The notes under the pieces are model-generated. The model did not search any database and was not told the DNA's origin. It was given only the letters and a program-made list of their open reading frames with translations. The position numbers and the translations under genes were made by a program. DNA of 64,000 nucleotides from Takakia lepidozioides (lineage: Eukaryota; Streptophyta; Takakiopsida; Takakiales; Takakiaceae): contig CM060731.1 in assembly GCA_030704615.1 (NCBI GenBank), positions 52,576,001 to 52,640,000 on the forward strand. Direction: 5' to 3'. How positions within the stretch are numbered: the first letter of the stretch is position 1; each line of letters opens with the position of its first letter. This document shows, piece after piece, positions 11,706-25,697 of this stretch.

Positions 11706-14338
11706 AAAGAGTTCATCCAAGAGGACTGGAGCACCTTAGGGGTGTAAAATTTGGATTTGCCAGAAGGGAAGTGAAGTTAGTCTCACCATCACAGCTGAAG
11801 AACAGGCTGTAAAATTCTGTTGAAAACTTACTGACTGGACTGATTTGTGAGTAAATCATTGATCTACGTAGGCCTTCTTCTACTGCACAAGGATCTCTAT
11901 CTTTGGATTCAAGAATGTAGTACGTGAATTTAAACAATAGGACAGCTAACAGCCCTGTTGTCGACTTCTTACCTTAAAACGCAAACATGCAAGGAGGGAC
12001 CTTGTTGTCACTATCTGTTCATGCATCACTATCATACCCCACATACTGTCTAAGCAGAAGACTGGTGAAGGGTAAAAAATTGCACGCCTAGTGGGAGGTG
12101 CGATGTTCGGTGAAGACTGAAGACGGAATTGCACACAGAAAGTCAGTTATTACCTGTACTATAAAATTTAGGAATCATCTGTTCATGTTAATTCCTTGTG
12201 GGTGTAATGTCTGTGACCTCAGGCCTTCAAAAATCACGAGTCACTGAGCACACCTGTCTCCCCAAACAAGCTTTATTTTGATGAATGAACTAATGAGAAT
12301 GTCTGATTAATTGTCATCTTCTTCACTTTTCAGGATGTGAGGGACATATTTTCATGTCGACAAGTCTTGCAAGGGCATATCTATTGGTGGTAGGTGTTGG
12401 TTGAGTTTTGAGATGGAGGTTTCTTTAAGTAGGAGGAACAAAAGAGTTCAGGGTAAAACTCATTAACCACGAATATGTCTGAAGACTAGGAAGCTTTCAT
12501 TATTCTCACCCTCAGAGGCCTGCACAAGATTATGTATTGTAGTCTTGTATTGTAACAATTAACTGCTCATATATTCAGTTGTATGATTCCAGTACACATG
12601 ATTGAATGCAGAGATACCTTTAAGAAGTACCCCAGGTTGAAGAAATATCAAATTCAAGCAATGGAACATCCACACTTCTGCTGATCACTTTAAATTTGTA
12701 TCACCCATGGTGGCTGCATGGTGGCACTACAGGTACTTATGCCAGAAAATACAATACTTTTAGAAGTTCCACAAGCTGATTTGGTGGAGTCTGATGACTG
12801 AAGGTTCTAGAGTATGCATATGATAGATTAGGGGGATAGTCATGGGTCAGAATGTATGAGGCATCAAAGGTCAAACAATTTGTGATCGAGGCAAAATGAC
12901 GGAAGCCATAGCATTTTGTAATGAAACTAAAAATCTTCACATTCTTGTCGTGTTGCTTTCTTGCTCTAACACCTTCACTTGTGCTTGAAAACCTCTTATG
13001 ATTGTTTTCCAAATTATCATCACTATAGCTTCCTTTGCACATTCTTGTGCACAAAACCAGCTATGCAACCATATGAGGTTTTCTTTTGATAGTTCATACT
13101 ATTTCTGACAGATCCTGAAGTGAAGATAGAGGTGACGCAAACCCTAGTTAGGTGCAAGCCTCTTCCCCTCCTGGATACTACCCACTTTGGGGGTGGGCTC
13201 CTAAAGGGAATAATAAGATAGCTGTACAATATGATAGAAAAGTGGCAAAAGACCCCATGAGACCATTGAAAATATTCATGATTTCCAGCACTAGGAACCT
13301 TTTTCTTGGTGGATTCCGGAACGCTTGGGCATATTTATTCAACACATCACTGTGAACTTGTCTCAACACAATGCTAGTTAGTCATCCTTAACTATTTGCA
13401 CGAGCCACTGGCCTTGACCTTAATGGATCTTGGTTTGACTCCGACCCTGGTAAAATGAAAGATTATTTTTCTCTTTGGAGCAAACGCAGCTCTCACTGGC
13501 CTGTTTCTCAGAGATGACTCCAACCGAAGTTAGCATAAATAAGAACCTCTTCCCCTTGTGGGGTATGCCCCATTCGGGAGTGAGGTCTATACCTGTTCCT
13601 CACTAAGATGGGAAATCACTGAGAGTCACAAGATGTTGTCTGCAACCCAAATCCAACAGTACTCCGAGCCCAAGGAATTCCTACATGGATACGTGCATAT
13701 AATGGGCCAAAAGAACTTTTTCCACCTCACAATATACCAATGTGTAGGGCACAGTTGAAGCAAATAACTTATCATCTTCACAGTGAGAGTAGGGTTTGCA
13801 TACATTGTGAAATTGACAGGGAATTACCTGAGTTAGAGGGAGTCCCATGAGTGGAGGCCAGGGAGTCACCAGTCCCATAAACAGGTGTACCAGCAAACAT
13901 ATATATGCTCAATGGAATAGCCATGGCGCTACTTGCAGCGGACGCATGCTTGTTCGCAAATGCCTCCCTTCTTTCTTTGGAAAGGTGCCATTGTTCCATG
14001 GTACCCCCATGGTTGCTTATCCCAATTGACACGGCAGATTGGATGAAGGCTTCCAGACATAGATTGATGGAACTTGGTTGTTTAAGGTCAAAAATATAGC
14101 TAAAACAATGTCAGACTTCCTATTCTATTTGCACGCAAAGATTTAGAATTTGCCTTAGGCATCCAGGAAATAGTCAGTAGCTTATCATTGATGATAGTGG
14201 TGTGTATCACATCCACGATCATATCTAATTGCATATGTTACAGTTACCAACTTGCACCACTTGAATGCACTGTGCTACATGAGCTCTTTCTTTGTCTCCC
14301 ATTAGAGATTGTTCTAGTTGTGTAAGTCACTTGAATGC
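11706..14338. other. intergenic between two convergent genes
   Basis: It lies between the 3' ends of SS2 and the M16 gene. Only short frames are present and none is recognisable. A motif with cctcttcccc followed by a (g)ggg...cccactttggg or cccattcggg palindrome occurs twice (about 13160-13200 and 13548-13590), probably tails of another retroelement. No RNA gene was seen. Confidence 0.5.
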
Positions 14339-17300
14339 CTAGGAAAACGATGCGCGCAAGCTCTGCACATGTCCTGTAATTCGATTTTCCTCATGAAAAA
14401 GCAGGGCAGCAGTATGATGCACCTGGGCAGGAGACACTGCCTCAATGGCCACACTTTCATCGAGCAGATTAACCCAAGCACCGGTGGTAGCTTCATACCC
14501 ACAAAGAATCTTTGCCATCCCTTCATTGTTCCCCAGTGCTTCCTGTTGTGAGCCAGTCACGCCACGACTTAGATAATCACCAAACACTTCAAGACAGTTG
14601 AACAACTGTGTAGTGGCTCTGCTGTAAGGCTCCACATTCAGGAAAGGCTCCTCTACTCCAAACCAATGCCCAAATGAGGAGAGCTTGCTACCTACTGCTG
14701 CTACTTCAGGAATACTGAGGTTGAATCTGTGTTGGTTTAAACTTTCCAAAAATGTCTTACTTGGTTAACTTGAGAATACATACTGCAGGATGGCCCTCAA
14801 AATAAGCCCAGAGGGTGCTTGGGCTCCCAGGCATAGCCAGTGTGTGTTGGATCTATGACTGCAATACATTAAAGACCTTATTGACATATAATCATCCATC
14901 TTTCTTGGCAAATCACTTTGTGATGTGACTGTCTTCACTTGTAAGCTCTTTCAACCTTTCTTCTTCAGAGGTGTTCTTAAAGAAGCATCTTTGATAGCTC
15001 AAAGACAACAACGATTCTACCTGGGCCTCCATTCCTGTTTACTTAGCACCTTTTAGATATACAACAAGCCTTGCAGACTACACCAGCTATATTGCGCTTG
15101 AGTTGAGTTGTTCTAAGCAAAGATACACGAGGAGGGGCAGCTGTATACCAACAAGCTAGTGCGTGCTGCCTTCTTCACAGGAACCAGTTCATCCCAGCCC
15201 ACTGGTTTGGAAGCTAGATCCTCCAGCTCCTGATGTAGGACTCCGGCCACATAGTCAGTTGATAAGCCTGCAGTCCATGAGCCCTCCCCCCAAAATGAAT
15301 AGGACAGACAACGTGTTGAGAAGGGTCATACTTCAAATTACAGCTTACCTTCAATTGAGGGCTAGACGGCAAAGGAGCCCAAACAATAGACAGAAACTGC
15401 AAGTCGATAACTTGTGTGAAAACCACAGCAAACAGAAAAATGAGAAAAAATGGAACGAAAACCTGAAGGAGGATAAGCATAGATAAGAAAAAGACAGGGT
15501 TGCTTGTCTCCGGGGAAGCTTTCCACTGAATCCGCTGATAATGCCTTCCCAGGGACAATGATACGCTGCATATCACGTAAAAAGACAGTTCTCACATTTG
15601 TGGTAACAATCAAGGCAAAACTGGATCTTAGATTAAACAGTTTGGGCTCCAGCCTATGGATACTGTGTAGCACAGAATTCAAAATCAAAATGTGCATTGC
15701 AAACAAGGATACAGCATTTCAATCACCAAAACAGCCTGCCCTTGAGACATTTAAGGCATGTGCTACAACTTGTGATGGCTTCATCACAGCAGCCGGCAAT
15801 TTCAGACTACAGATGAGTTTAGCTCCTGATATAGGGCGAATGCCTGAATACAGTCATGGAAAGCTAATGATGAAAGAAATAATACTTTCCCAATTTTTGT
15901 CTAGTATTTTTTTTGTTTATTCATTTTTGAATTAATATTTCTTATATATTTGCTACAAAGGGTTTGGCCCTATGACCTTGCCTACCAGAATTTTCTTTCA
16001 AGGTTTGAGGGGTAACCTACGGTGATAGCATACCCAGTCTGCAAGTTCATCTCACTTACACCCACATACTTACAATGACATTTCTCAAGAGACCTCCGTC
16101 AGGTTTCAAACCTGCGTGATGGCTGTAGCAGAAGACGTGTAATGTCCAAATATGCCCTCATTAATACTGCAGTAAACTAGAGGAAACTGTTGCCTAGAAT
16201 TAAATTGCTGAGTTCCATCCACAATGAATATTGCCGGTCAAGTGGATTAAAGGGACATTGCCTTGTAAAACCGTGACAAACGGCCACTAGCAAGCAGCTC
16301 GTTGACAACAGAGATGGTGGGAGAATCAGTGGATGAAGCTGCCGGCCGATAGTAGCCTACAAGTATCCCACCATGACAGATAAGTAGCATTTGTGGAACT
16401 CAGACTATGTGACCATTCCTTGCAACACCTCACTCCATTATAACCGGAGGACCTACTTAATTCTAGTTGTGCCTCACTGACTCAATGAGGGTAATGTTTG
16501 CTCTTATGCCATGGCATGATGCCAATGTATTGAAAATGGTCAGCTCATGACTGTTGAAGAGAATCCAGAGGAAATTTGGCAGACTGGCTCTACTGTAAGA
16601 CACAAGAGATAATGGAGGGAGAGTCACACACCTTCTAGGTACAAGGGCTGGGCTGGCAAACTCATGCGTAGTGTGCGCTGGCTGTCTGCGCGAACAATGG
16701 TGTCCCAGCCATTACCTTGTCGCCATGTAAGCCCCTGCCCTGTAGATGCTGCTATAGTTTTTGGAGTGTTGTCCGGCACCCAATGTCCAAAATAATAGTT
16801 TGCTAGTCGCTCAACCTGCATTTAGCAAAATGTGATTTCCAGGCATGCACAAAACCACGGGCCAATAAAATTCTAATAACTATGCATTGACCCTCAGAAA
16901 ATTGTCGCGCAAACTGAAAAGATGTCAGTCTTGGACGACCGTTAGAAGTTTGATGCATTTGTCTATTCAGGCAGTAGGGAGGTAATAACCCAGACTCAGC
17001 AAGTTAAAGAGAGACCAACACATACCTCAAGAGGGTCAACATCCCCCACCTGCCAAAACCCAAGGCAATCCCCTTTATGATCAGGCTCTACTGCTTGCCA
17101 GTCTCTTTCCTTGCCTAGCTCAACCATTTCCCAAAGAACCACAGAACTAGTATAGAACTACGTAGGAAAGAAAGACATGAACTTAAAACATCCACAGAGA
17201 AGTCAAACAAAATGTGCGTTGAAGTGGTCTGTAAGTCAATTGGACATTGAGATGTTCTGGCCGCACATTTTTGTCAAACAACAAAGAAGGCATCGCAAAT

Positions 17301-20300
17301 CATAAACACTCACCTCCCTTAGATGAACACACCTTATGCAGGTTCTAGTAAACTTTTCCCACAGAGCATCGTGGCTTACTCTTGGTATTCTTAGCAGACG
17401 CCAAAAAGGTTGAGAGATGCAAGTAGGAAATAGAATGTACTCATAACACGTTGTTTGCCATAGCCAAGTAGGAAACAGAGAGAAACTGTGAAAGCAAAAA
17501 TCTCGATTCGTTTAGCCCTAACACAACCTCACTTCACTCAAAATCTAATCCAGGAGAGAAAGCAGTCACTTACAACTGCACAGGTCACTGCGTTTGGGGT
17601 ATAGTGTTCCCGGAAGAAACTTGTCACTTCTCTTCTTCCAATAAGCTCAAAATCGTTAGCTGGTAGAAAAGTCAAGGCCACCAGACAAAAGTATTGTGCA
17701 TGCACATCTGGTAGGAATGTAGGGACTGGTCTTCACAGAGAACACAAATGTAGGACTCAAAAGGACTGAAGCATCCACTCTTTTTTTCTTTCTAAACCCT
17801 CTCACCTCCCTCCCTCCCTCCATTCCTCTCATGCATGCAAATGACAGAAAGAGAAAAGAACAATCCTTCTTGTCTATTTGCTGGAGATACGATAACCAAT
17901 AACAGGTCGACCATAAGGGTGGTCAGGGAAGGCAGCTTGTGTGAATGCCTCTGTGAACCGCCCAAACGGTGTGTTATCCACTCTCAGACGCCGCTCCTCT
18001 TTCACAACCTGCAACCCAGTTGGCCCAACTTTTCTTCATTGAGAGCCAACTGGATCTGCTTGGCAAAGAGGAACCCTCAACTACCACTTGGTGCTCCTGA
18101 AAACATCAACTTGACACACAATAAGCTTATCTTTCCACATCAAACTTGGGGGGAAGTGTACCTTCCACTAACGGAAATGTGTTATCTTTTACAGCCATCC
18201 ACTGTTGCCTGGGAATGGTCGCAGAAAAGCAGCAGGAGTGTGCAAGAGATAGGATCTACCTCTTTTTCTGAATATAGTTCGCGGAAAACAGGAGCGATGA
18301 AGCGACTGCTCTCCAAAGCCATCCAGAGCTCCAGCTTATTTGCTGGAAGTGAAACATAGTATTCTGTGGTCATGCAAACAAAACATTTGTGTTTAATAAT
18401 GGTGGTGCCACATTCTGCTCCCCTCCAGTCCCCTTCCCCTTTCCTGCTCCACCAAATGATTTGACCACACGTGGAATCCGCATTGACCGATCAGTACCTC
18501 AGGACAATGTTCGACGTTCATGTAGAAGGTACATTTAGTGAAGAATCCAGTGTTGTGAGTATATATGTACACATACACTACATATTCTTTCTTCCTTGTT
18601 TGCTGGTTCTTCCACTAACCTACTAGAGATTCTGTTCATTTCTTTCCAGCTGCTTATATTTTCCAACCTGTCACATTCAAGAAGATGTTAATTGAGAGAG
18701 GGAGATGTACTTATTATACTTGCCGTATGTGGCTTTTGTGGCCCATAGATTCCCTGGCTTTAATAACCTGTAGCCCAAAGAAGCACAAACCTGTTTTGTC
18801 CTGCGAGGTTTGCGCATTGAGACCAACCCCACCCTGCCGGGAAATTAAGGCCCCATACTCATTGGGAACAGACAACTGTGCTGCCCTTGCCTGAATTTCC
18901 ACCTACAAACACCAGCAAAATCCCAATCATTGACCCCACTTTCCCGCACTTGCTTTTCCGTGCCAATCTTTCACTGATGTCCCTTATTAGCTCTTTCACC
19001 CCAAGTGGATGCATGTACCGCTCATAGAATCATTCAGGCTTGAGCAGCACTACCCAATCTACTTTGGCCAATGGTTGTTATCATCCTACGTCTAAACTCT
19101 TCAGATCTTGTCAGAGTGAAGGCAGTGCTATTCTTATTGTCAGGGAGAACCACTTTTGTCGATCATGGCACGAGGCAAGTGTCGCAGAACCCTGGTGACT
19201 GTAAAGACGAGTAGCTAGTGCCCTGCCCAAGACTTGTTTTTTGCAGGGAAGTGCTGAAAAATTTGGGGAACACTTACTACCTCTAGATTTATTAATGAAG
19301 TGGCAGAATCCTGGAAAACAGGTCTTGAGATGATTCACACAAGTGACAAACACATCCTTGATAAGGACTTGCCTTCCAAACTGCCCTTTTCTCTTTCTTC
19401 CACTGGTAATATTACCCAAATTCAAATATTGGACCACCAGGTCACGCTGAACCCCCACCAATATCTCTTGCTCTCAGCCCTTCTGTCCCCCAATGGATCA
19501 TTTTGGGTGTGCAGAGTTACCTACTACATGTGAATGTGTCACTTCTACAGAGAATACGAGGAACGTACAAACATTTTGGAGAGGTGCTCGATATCACTTA
19601 TCCGTCCTTCCTTCTTTGCATCTTGTAAGGCGTAGAAAACTGCAACAACAAATGATGGAGACTATATTCAGAAAGAATGTACTCATAAGACGTTGTTTGC
19701 CGTAGCCTTGTGGCCATTGACCCCGCACCAAGTTTGAGCGGAAACAAAAGGGACTATATTCAGAACGAGAAAGTGCATTGCATAGAATCGCAACATATGG
19801 GCCTCAATCCTGAAGAGAGAGACAAAGAATCTGCACAACAAAAGAACCAATTCCTTTGGTTATACTGTGGCTAGGTTACTCTGAACTCCTTAGGCGAAAC
19901 AGGAGCTGGATAAATTATTTCTTGGGCAGTGCATCACTGGCTTGCCTACATTGGACAGTAGCACCATAATGCAAGGGCTCACACTACATGGAAACGGCAG
20001 TGCCAACAAACATTCAGGTGAGTACAGGTGCTCTTGAGCTTCATGAGCTAGTCTTTAGTGCCGATTCTTTGGTATCAACCGAATGCCCAAGTCCTCACTC
20101 TTGGCTATCTTAACCAACATGGCGCGATCAGATACTGAATTCCAATTTTCCCACCTCATATTTGATGTGCAGAAGTACGCAATATTCATCACCATCGAAG
20201 TGCCAACTACTGCTGGACACATAGAAGGGGTCAACAGGTAAGGATCAGCAAGGGGGGCCAGTTGCACATACTGGCATCAAGCTGGTCAAGCAAATCTGCC

Positions 20301-21579
20301 TCAGTCGTTGCATCACGGGTCCCCACGTTCTTGGTGCCTTTGAAAGATAGATGTTCCTGTCAAATTTCCACTCCCGATTATCCGACACTCCCTATGTCAA
20401 ACCGCCAGTTGAAAGCAGATTGTAATAGTAAGAGACATAGGATTGCATGTGCTTTCTCGACACTGTAACTTATCAAAGACGTTGGAAGAGAAGATCGCAG
20501 TAATCTTATTTGCGAAATGATACCCTCTCGACAAATATCGGGATGTTGTCAATTGTAACTCATTGATTGATTATATGTCAGCAGAGTATTGCGTCGAAGA
20601 TATAATTTCTGTGATTTTCTCTTGTCAGCATGAAAAGATTTTGGATTTATGGGAATGCTTAAAGCTTACTAACACTAAAAGACACCTAAGTGCATACAGT
20701 AAAATGAACTGCAAGACCTGTAAATCTGAAAGGATTGGTGTCATGGATGTTATGCAACAGCCTTCAGAATGCCACAAATGAACGTCGGTTCCTATTCACA
20801 ATTTGCACTAGAAAAGACCACGAGGCAATGCAACTCTACAGAAAGATGAGGGCTACAGATTCATGAGGACTTCAACATAAGCTCCTCTACTCTAAAAAAG
20901 GAATGGGTAATCTCTGTAGATATGGCCATTTCCAACATAGTAGAAATCTTACCAATAGATGAGCGATACCCGTGACCCCAGAGACCTCATTGGCAGCACC
21001 CACATCAGCATATGTGTGGCATGCCACCACTGGCGCATTGTGGCGCTCCAGCACAATCCACCGCATCCCATTCTGCAGGGTAAAAGTCGACACCCGACTC
21101 TTCAAGCTCTCAGAAACGCCGCCAACCACCTGGGCCCCCTCTCTTTCCCGTCCTGTTTGGATGAGAGCTTGTGCGGGATGGGTGCGCCCAAACCAGGCCT
21201 GCGAGTCTGTGGCCAGCGCTAGAGGTAAGGATAGGCCCAACGTTAGAGCTTCTCGCCTCCCCAACTGGTTAATTGGATCATCCTCACACTGCTCTACCTT
21301 CTCTTCTGTTTTCTCTTCTGTGTGCCGTATTTCCTTGCTCTCTGTGTCCGCTTTGTTCATAGAACTCACAATGCCCTCTCTCTTTGTTCCTTTCGAAGAA
21401 CCTGCCTGACAAAAGCACGTCCATGTTCGCTTCTTTTGCGGACGTAATCTGTCAAAGCTTCTAATGTTGAACTGAGCATTTGCATTTGAAATTGTGGCCT
21501 TTACATTCTTGACAGTGAGAACTGGCGCTGGAGTACTGCAATGTGCAGCCATGAAAGTACTCCAACCAAGCTCCTCCAC
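14339..21579 (-). CDS. Plastid M16 (insulinase-type) zinc metallopeptidase, 13 exons
   Basis: Exons in transcript order: 21579-20953, 20356-20272, 19639-19569, 18902-18791, 18363-18260, 18008-17891, 17659-17574, 17049-17026, 16815-16632, 16356-16262, 15565-15463, 15267-15149 and 14542-14339. All phases agree and give 643 aa. The inverted zinc motif HLLEH (residues 207-211) spans intron 1, and the distal glutamate is in VVKEERR. LNAQTSQDKTEYY, YYRPAASSTDSPTI and a C-terminal AVSPAQV..AA...NR are typical of M16. The basic N terminus suggests plastid import, and a twin-arginine plus hydrophobic stretch (GRREALTLGLSLPLALA) hints at the thylakoid lumen. Exon 8 is only 24 bp. The exon 10 donor is GC (16261-16260). 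Substrate unknown. The first ATG is used; Met10 is an alternative. Confidence 0.9.
17428..17466 (-). mobile_element. LINE 3'-tail copy in an M16 intron
   Basis: agaatgtactcataacacg and ttgtttgccatagcc match the last 40 bp of the LINE at 59 kb. It lies in the intron between exons 7 and 8 of the M16 gene. Confidence 0.65.
19672..19752 (-). mobile_element. LINE 3'-tail copy in an M16 intron
   Basis: About 80 bp: gaatgtactcataagacg, gttgtttgccgtagccttg, tggccattgaccccgc, then gagcggaaacaaaaggga. It is nearly identical to the tail at 59053-59125. It lies just upstream of exon 3 in the intron before it. Confidence 0.8.
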
Positions 21580-22649
21580 TACACGGCTGGATTCGCGATC
21601 CTAGACATAGAAGCTCAGCTCGAGTCTTAGACAGACAGGTGAAGTGGATTGGAGAGTGGGATGAGACGGATTGTAAGTATGAGAGAGATTGTTCAAATTT
21701 TCAAATTTAGGTTAAGACGTTTAGACCCCTCAGGGTTTTTTGAAATAGGTGATACTAGAATACTAGATAGATGAAACACGTTGGACGCCTGAGGACGTGG
21801 CACCTAGAAACTTAATCCAACTGCAAAAATGGGCCATCAATGTATGTACAATCCAGTGTCCTTTGGACAAACCCTAGAGAGCAGCGATTCTCAATGCGCC
21901 CTGATGTGTCTCCAGAATGGGGATGTGCTTATCTGATTTGCAGTGTATAGTGTGAGAATGCAAAGTGTTGTTGTATGATGTGTGCTGCGTCAAACTTAGG
22001 TTGGTAATGCCCTCCCAGGTGATTGGGATTCAAATCAACAGGTGCATGAGCTCTACATCTCTCTCTTTCAAGTGAAATGTTTTGTGTGGAGGCTCGGGTA
22101 TCAATTGATACCTGCTTTGTTTCAAGAAAGAATTGGTTTATGTGATTGATACCCGGCGTCTCCACCAAGAAACATTTCTTTTGAGAATTCATTACTTAGG
22201 TATCTGAAGATTCTAAGTGCTAGTTAGCTTGGGTATTGTTTGTTCCTAGCTTCGTGGTCATTCTAACCATGTTGTTGTCTACTTCTCAGAATTTGGTGTG
22301 TAGACACCGTTTCCAAGATCAAGGAAAGCTGTTTACGGTCTGATGATGTATAGTCCACATTAGTAGAGTGAACTGGAAAAGGTCCTTAAAGTATGTTTAC
22401 GGTATGATGATGTACACTCCAAAGTAGTAGTGTGAACTGGAATCTAGGCTAGCAAGTAGGCCGACTGCCATGAGTGCGACCTTCTTATTGGGTTTGTGAG
22501 TAGGGATTATCTTGGGCTCTCTAGCCATAGGCCATTCTTGACTACAACTGCCGGGTAACCTATCTTGGGGCCTTGAAAAATAATCATCAAATTGGCATTG
22601 ACAAAGCTTTGCCATAAACTCCTTGCTGTGTTAATAGTTCATATGCTGA
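21580..22649. other. M16 upstream region, no gene seen
   Basis: Presumed promoter and 5' UTR of the leftward M16 gene. No known protein is encoded. A ~60-bp direct repeat (tgtttacggt.tgatgatgta, then ..agtagtgtgaactgg) occurs at about 22328-22377 and 22394-22440. Confidence 0.5.
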
Positions 22650-22981
22650 CTCGCGTCTGCTTCCAATAGGCATTCAACTTTTGTCTCCATTGCCCCACCG
22701 CTGACTAGGGTCCGAAAAGTGTTCATTCCAAAGCTTTTCTTCATCTCTGCCATTTGTTTTTGGATACTTTCCCGTTGCCACATCGGCAGTAACTTTCACT
22801 CCAAACCACCACAGATCCACCCGACGAGCTAACTTTCATAATTCAATATGCAAATTTAGGGCCGAGTATGATGAGAGGGAAAAACAGGCTGAAATAGGTC
22901 AAAGAAGAAGGTGCCCTCACCACATTGTCCTTGACCTTGTGTCATGACCCATGGAGGATTTGACCGACCATCAACCCCAAA
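22650..22981 (-). repeat. left inverted arm, distal part: copy of the PPR-gene 5' flank
   Basis: Reverse complement of 35770-36110. It includes a decayed copy of the PDF-motif exon (22670-22800, reading leftward GKYPKTNGRDEEKLWNEHF). The arm is broken at 22981 by the CACTA element and resumes at 30303. Confidence 0.75.
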
Positions 22982-22996
22982 CACTAGAAGAAAAAC

Positions 22997-23880
22997 GCGG
23001 AATAACCACTCTGTTAACCACTCATTTTGAGTGGTAAAAGACACTAAACCACTCTGGCCCCAGAGTGATGAAAAACCAGTGGATTAGGACAAGTGAGTGG
23101 TAAAAGACATTACGTGGCACCAGTGGTTAAGGACAGTGGTTCGAACCACTCACGTCCGGGTCCACTTGTTAGCTGACGTGTCACAGTGGTAAATTAACCA
23201 CTGTGACATGTCAATGACGTGTCACTGAGGTAAACCAACCACTTATGACGTGTCACAGTGGTAAACTGACGTGTCATAGTGGTAAAGTAACCACTTCCGT
23301 TTTGTAGTGGAGACGTGTAAGCCGGTGGTCTGTGGATGATATTGGAGATTATGTCGACAGTCTCAGCACGGACACGTGTCGTGTGTCAGTGCTACGAAAT
23401 GGATGGAGTGAAATTCAATGACTTCCGAAACCACTTGTTGAGTGACCACAAAATGACTCATAGAGTCATTCTATGAAAACGGAGAATATACAATATCACT
23501 CATAGAGTGGTTATGTGAGTGGATGACGTCTCTCAGCAGGTCATTGGAATGATTACCCACAGAGTGGTGTGTAAGCTATTTGAGTCATTCATGGTCTCTG
23601 AGTGGGAACTATGGATTGGAATGATTACTAACAGAGTGGTGTGTAAGTGATTAGGAATACCACTGGAGGAATTCATACCACTAGTACAGTAATATATATG
23701 TGACTACTTATACCACTATACGAGTGGTAATGTAGGCAATTGTGTGCATTTGGCTACTCCCACGGTTTTAAATTATACCACTATTACAGTGATGTGCAAG
23801 TGATTATGAACATGACTAGAGGAACACATACCACTAGTGTAGTGAAAGAAGTACCATTGGCAAGCTCCACAAAATAGACT
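22997..23880. repeat. CACTA left subterminal repeat array
   Basis: Dozens of accact/agtggt motifs in both orientations (for example ccactcattttgagtggt near 23018, and accactagtacagt further in). They mirror the right-hand array. Confidence 0.8.
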
Positions 23881-24031
23881 AGAATCCCAGAGAGTTAAGT
23901 GTTGGAACCAGCCATGATAAAAGTCTGAGCCTAACTTCTACACGACGTCTCCACATGCATGCTAGGAACACTGAACTGCTTTCCTGCCTTCTTCTCACTG
24001 CCAGCAATGTCTATGCCCGGGCGAACGAAAT

Positions 24032-24307
24032 CTAAGCCCTCTTCATGTTCTTCTCTGGCCAAAGATAATTCAGACCGACGACATCCTCCAACATTGTTTG
24101 CGGTGGGACCTCTTCCTCGTTAGGGTGAGGCAAGACACAATTGGCAATATAGATATCATTCACCTCTATCCGCCACAATCCTTCAGGTATAACACGGCAG
24201 TGATATGTGTCTTTGCCAGGCACACCAGTGACAATTCCACTAGCAGCCATGTGTCGTGGTAAATGAAGATCAAACAGGCTGATTTTGTCCTTCAACTTAA
24301 ACTGCAC
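24032..24307 (-). pseudogene. fragment of a plant transposon protein (Tnp23/DUF8039-like)
   Basis: A 91-aa frame with VTGVPGKDTYHCRVIPEG, LWRIEVNDIYIANCVLPHP and VVGLNYLWP follows the pattern of the small C-terminal domain in plant CACTA-associated proteins: a beta-strand, H...lg, a V.V strand, LP.P, then G....WP. It is isolated, with no exon or domain partner. Assignment is by pattern recall only. Confidence 0.4.
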
Positions 24308-25194
24308 ACAACACCCACCATAAAACCCACATTAATCAACCCATGAAGACTTACATGTACATTGAAAACTAGATAATGAGGACCGTCCAGTATAAGCAAT
24401 CACTCAAAGTGCAGAGTACTTTTGGTAGCATAAGAATATCTGCCACTGTGGCAGGGGGTTGATATTTGGGGGTTGCATTTGAAGGCGCCGTAGTTGGTGC
24501 ACTGTCGGTGGCAATATCAAGAGTGGCTTTCTCAGCCTGCAAACATCACGCCCAACACCCCTTAGCAGTTATATTTAACAATGCATCTACTAATAATTTG
24601 AAGTACCCAACATGTAAATGGCCACATTGTACAGAACTGATAGCCAACAGGTGCATGCATGCTCACCTCTAGTACAAAAACTGCTGCATGGAGAGGTGCC
24701 TCCAGTTGCAGCCTAACACAAGCCCCTCCACCCCACAAAGTTAGCAATTATGGAAAATAAGGTCAACCGGGCAACGAGCAAGGTCGGCAGTTCGTGAACG
24801 CATACAAATCTTGGTCCAACGTGCCAAAAAAAGTTTGGCATCCAATGGCGTGAATGCATGGAATGTCATGCTCTGGCGCCCTAGCAATGTCCCACATCCA
24901 TTCAGTATTAAAACCCTAACACATGTTCTAACCCTTTGAAATTTAATCCATGGGTCAAGCCATACATAGTTCAATTCGTAAGCCATTCATCTTTCTAACA
25001 AGGTTTCCAGGTCATTCACATTTAGGAAAGAACCTTGGTTTGATATATAACATTTACCACCATATATGCAGATTGTAAACTCATCACAAAAGCAGATTGC
25101 AGGTCTGGAGATAAATCTCCGGAACCAGGCTCAAAGCATATCAGGTTCGAAATGAAACAATCAACCACTCAAGCCTTAAGTTCATGAAGTTTTT

Positions 25195-25697
25195 ACCTTG
25201 GTTGTCCCACCATATGTAGCGTGGCATTCTTTGCTTTGTTTTACCCGCCGAGATTGCTTGACAGCGGGTTGGCTGCTCAGTCGAAGCTTCTCGTCTCAGC
25301 TGTTACCTGTTTTTGGATACTTCCCTGTTGTCACATTGGCAGTACCATGTCAAAGTCGCTCAAAGGCTCACTCAACCAGCTAACTTGCAGAATTCAACAT
25401 GATAATTTAGGGTCGATTCTGATAAGAGGGAAAAACAGGGTGAAATGTGTTGAAGAAGGTGCCTTCATTACCAGTGCCCGAGTTTATCATTGTGCTGCTG
25501 CTGCTGCGGCTTCTAGTTGACCAGTCACTATCTACCCATGCAGGTTTCTTGTAGCTATTGATCCATCTGGTACATTTCCAGCTTTGGTGATGCAACCATG
25601 CACCTCCAATGCCCTTTTCCAGGGCTGCTAGGCTTGCACACGCACTGCAAACGCACACAAACATGATGTGGTCGAACTTCACCCCTTCCCCCATCAT
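25195..25697 (-). pseudogene. captured PDF-exon and PPR fragment inside CACTA
   Basis: Leftward reading gives PPR text (MMGEGVKFDHIMFVCVC, ACASLAALEKG) joined directly to SYKKPAWVD and the flank of the PPR gene (FFNTFHPVFPSYQNRP). The order is scrambled relative to the intact gene at 36.6-39.8 kb, so this is a rearranged copy. Confidence 0.7.

Noticed and set aside
20055-20267. 70-aa minus-strand frame taken at first as an M16 exon
   Set aside because: It is intronic. The frame runs past the exon 2 donor at 20271, and the next in-phase exon is 19639-19569 (FYALQDAKKEGRISD).
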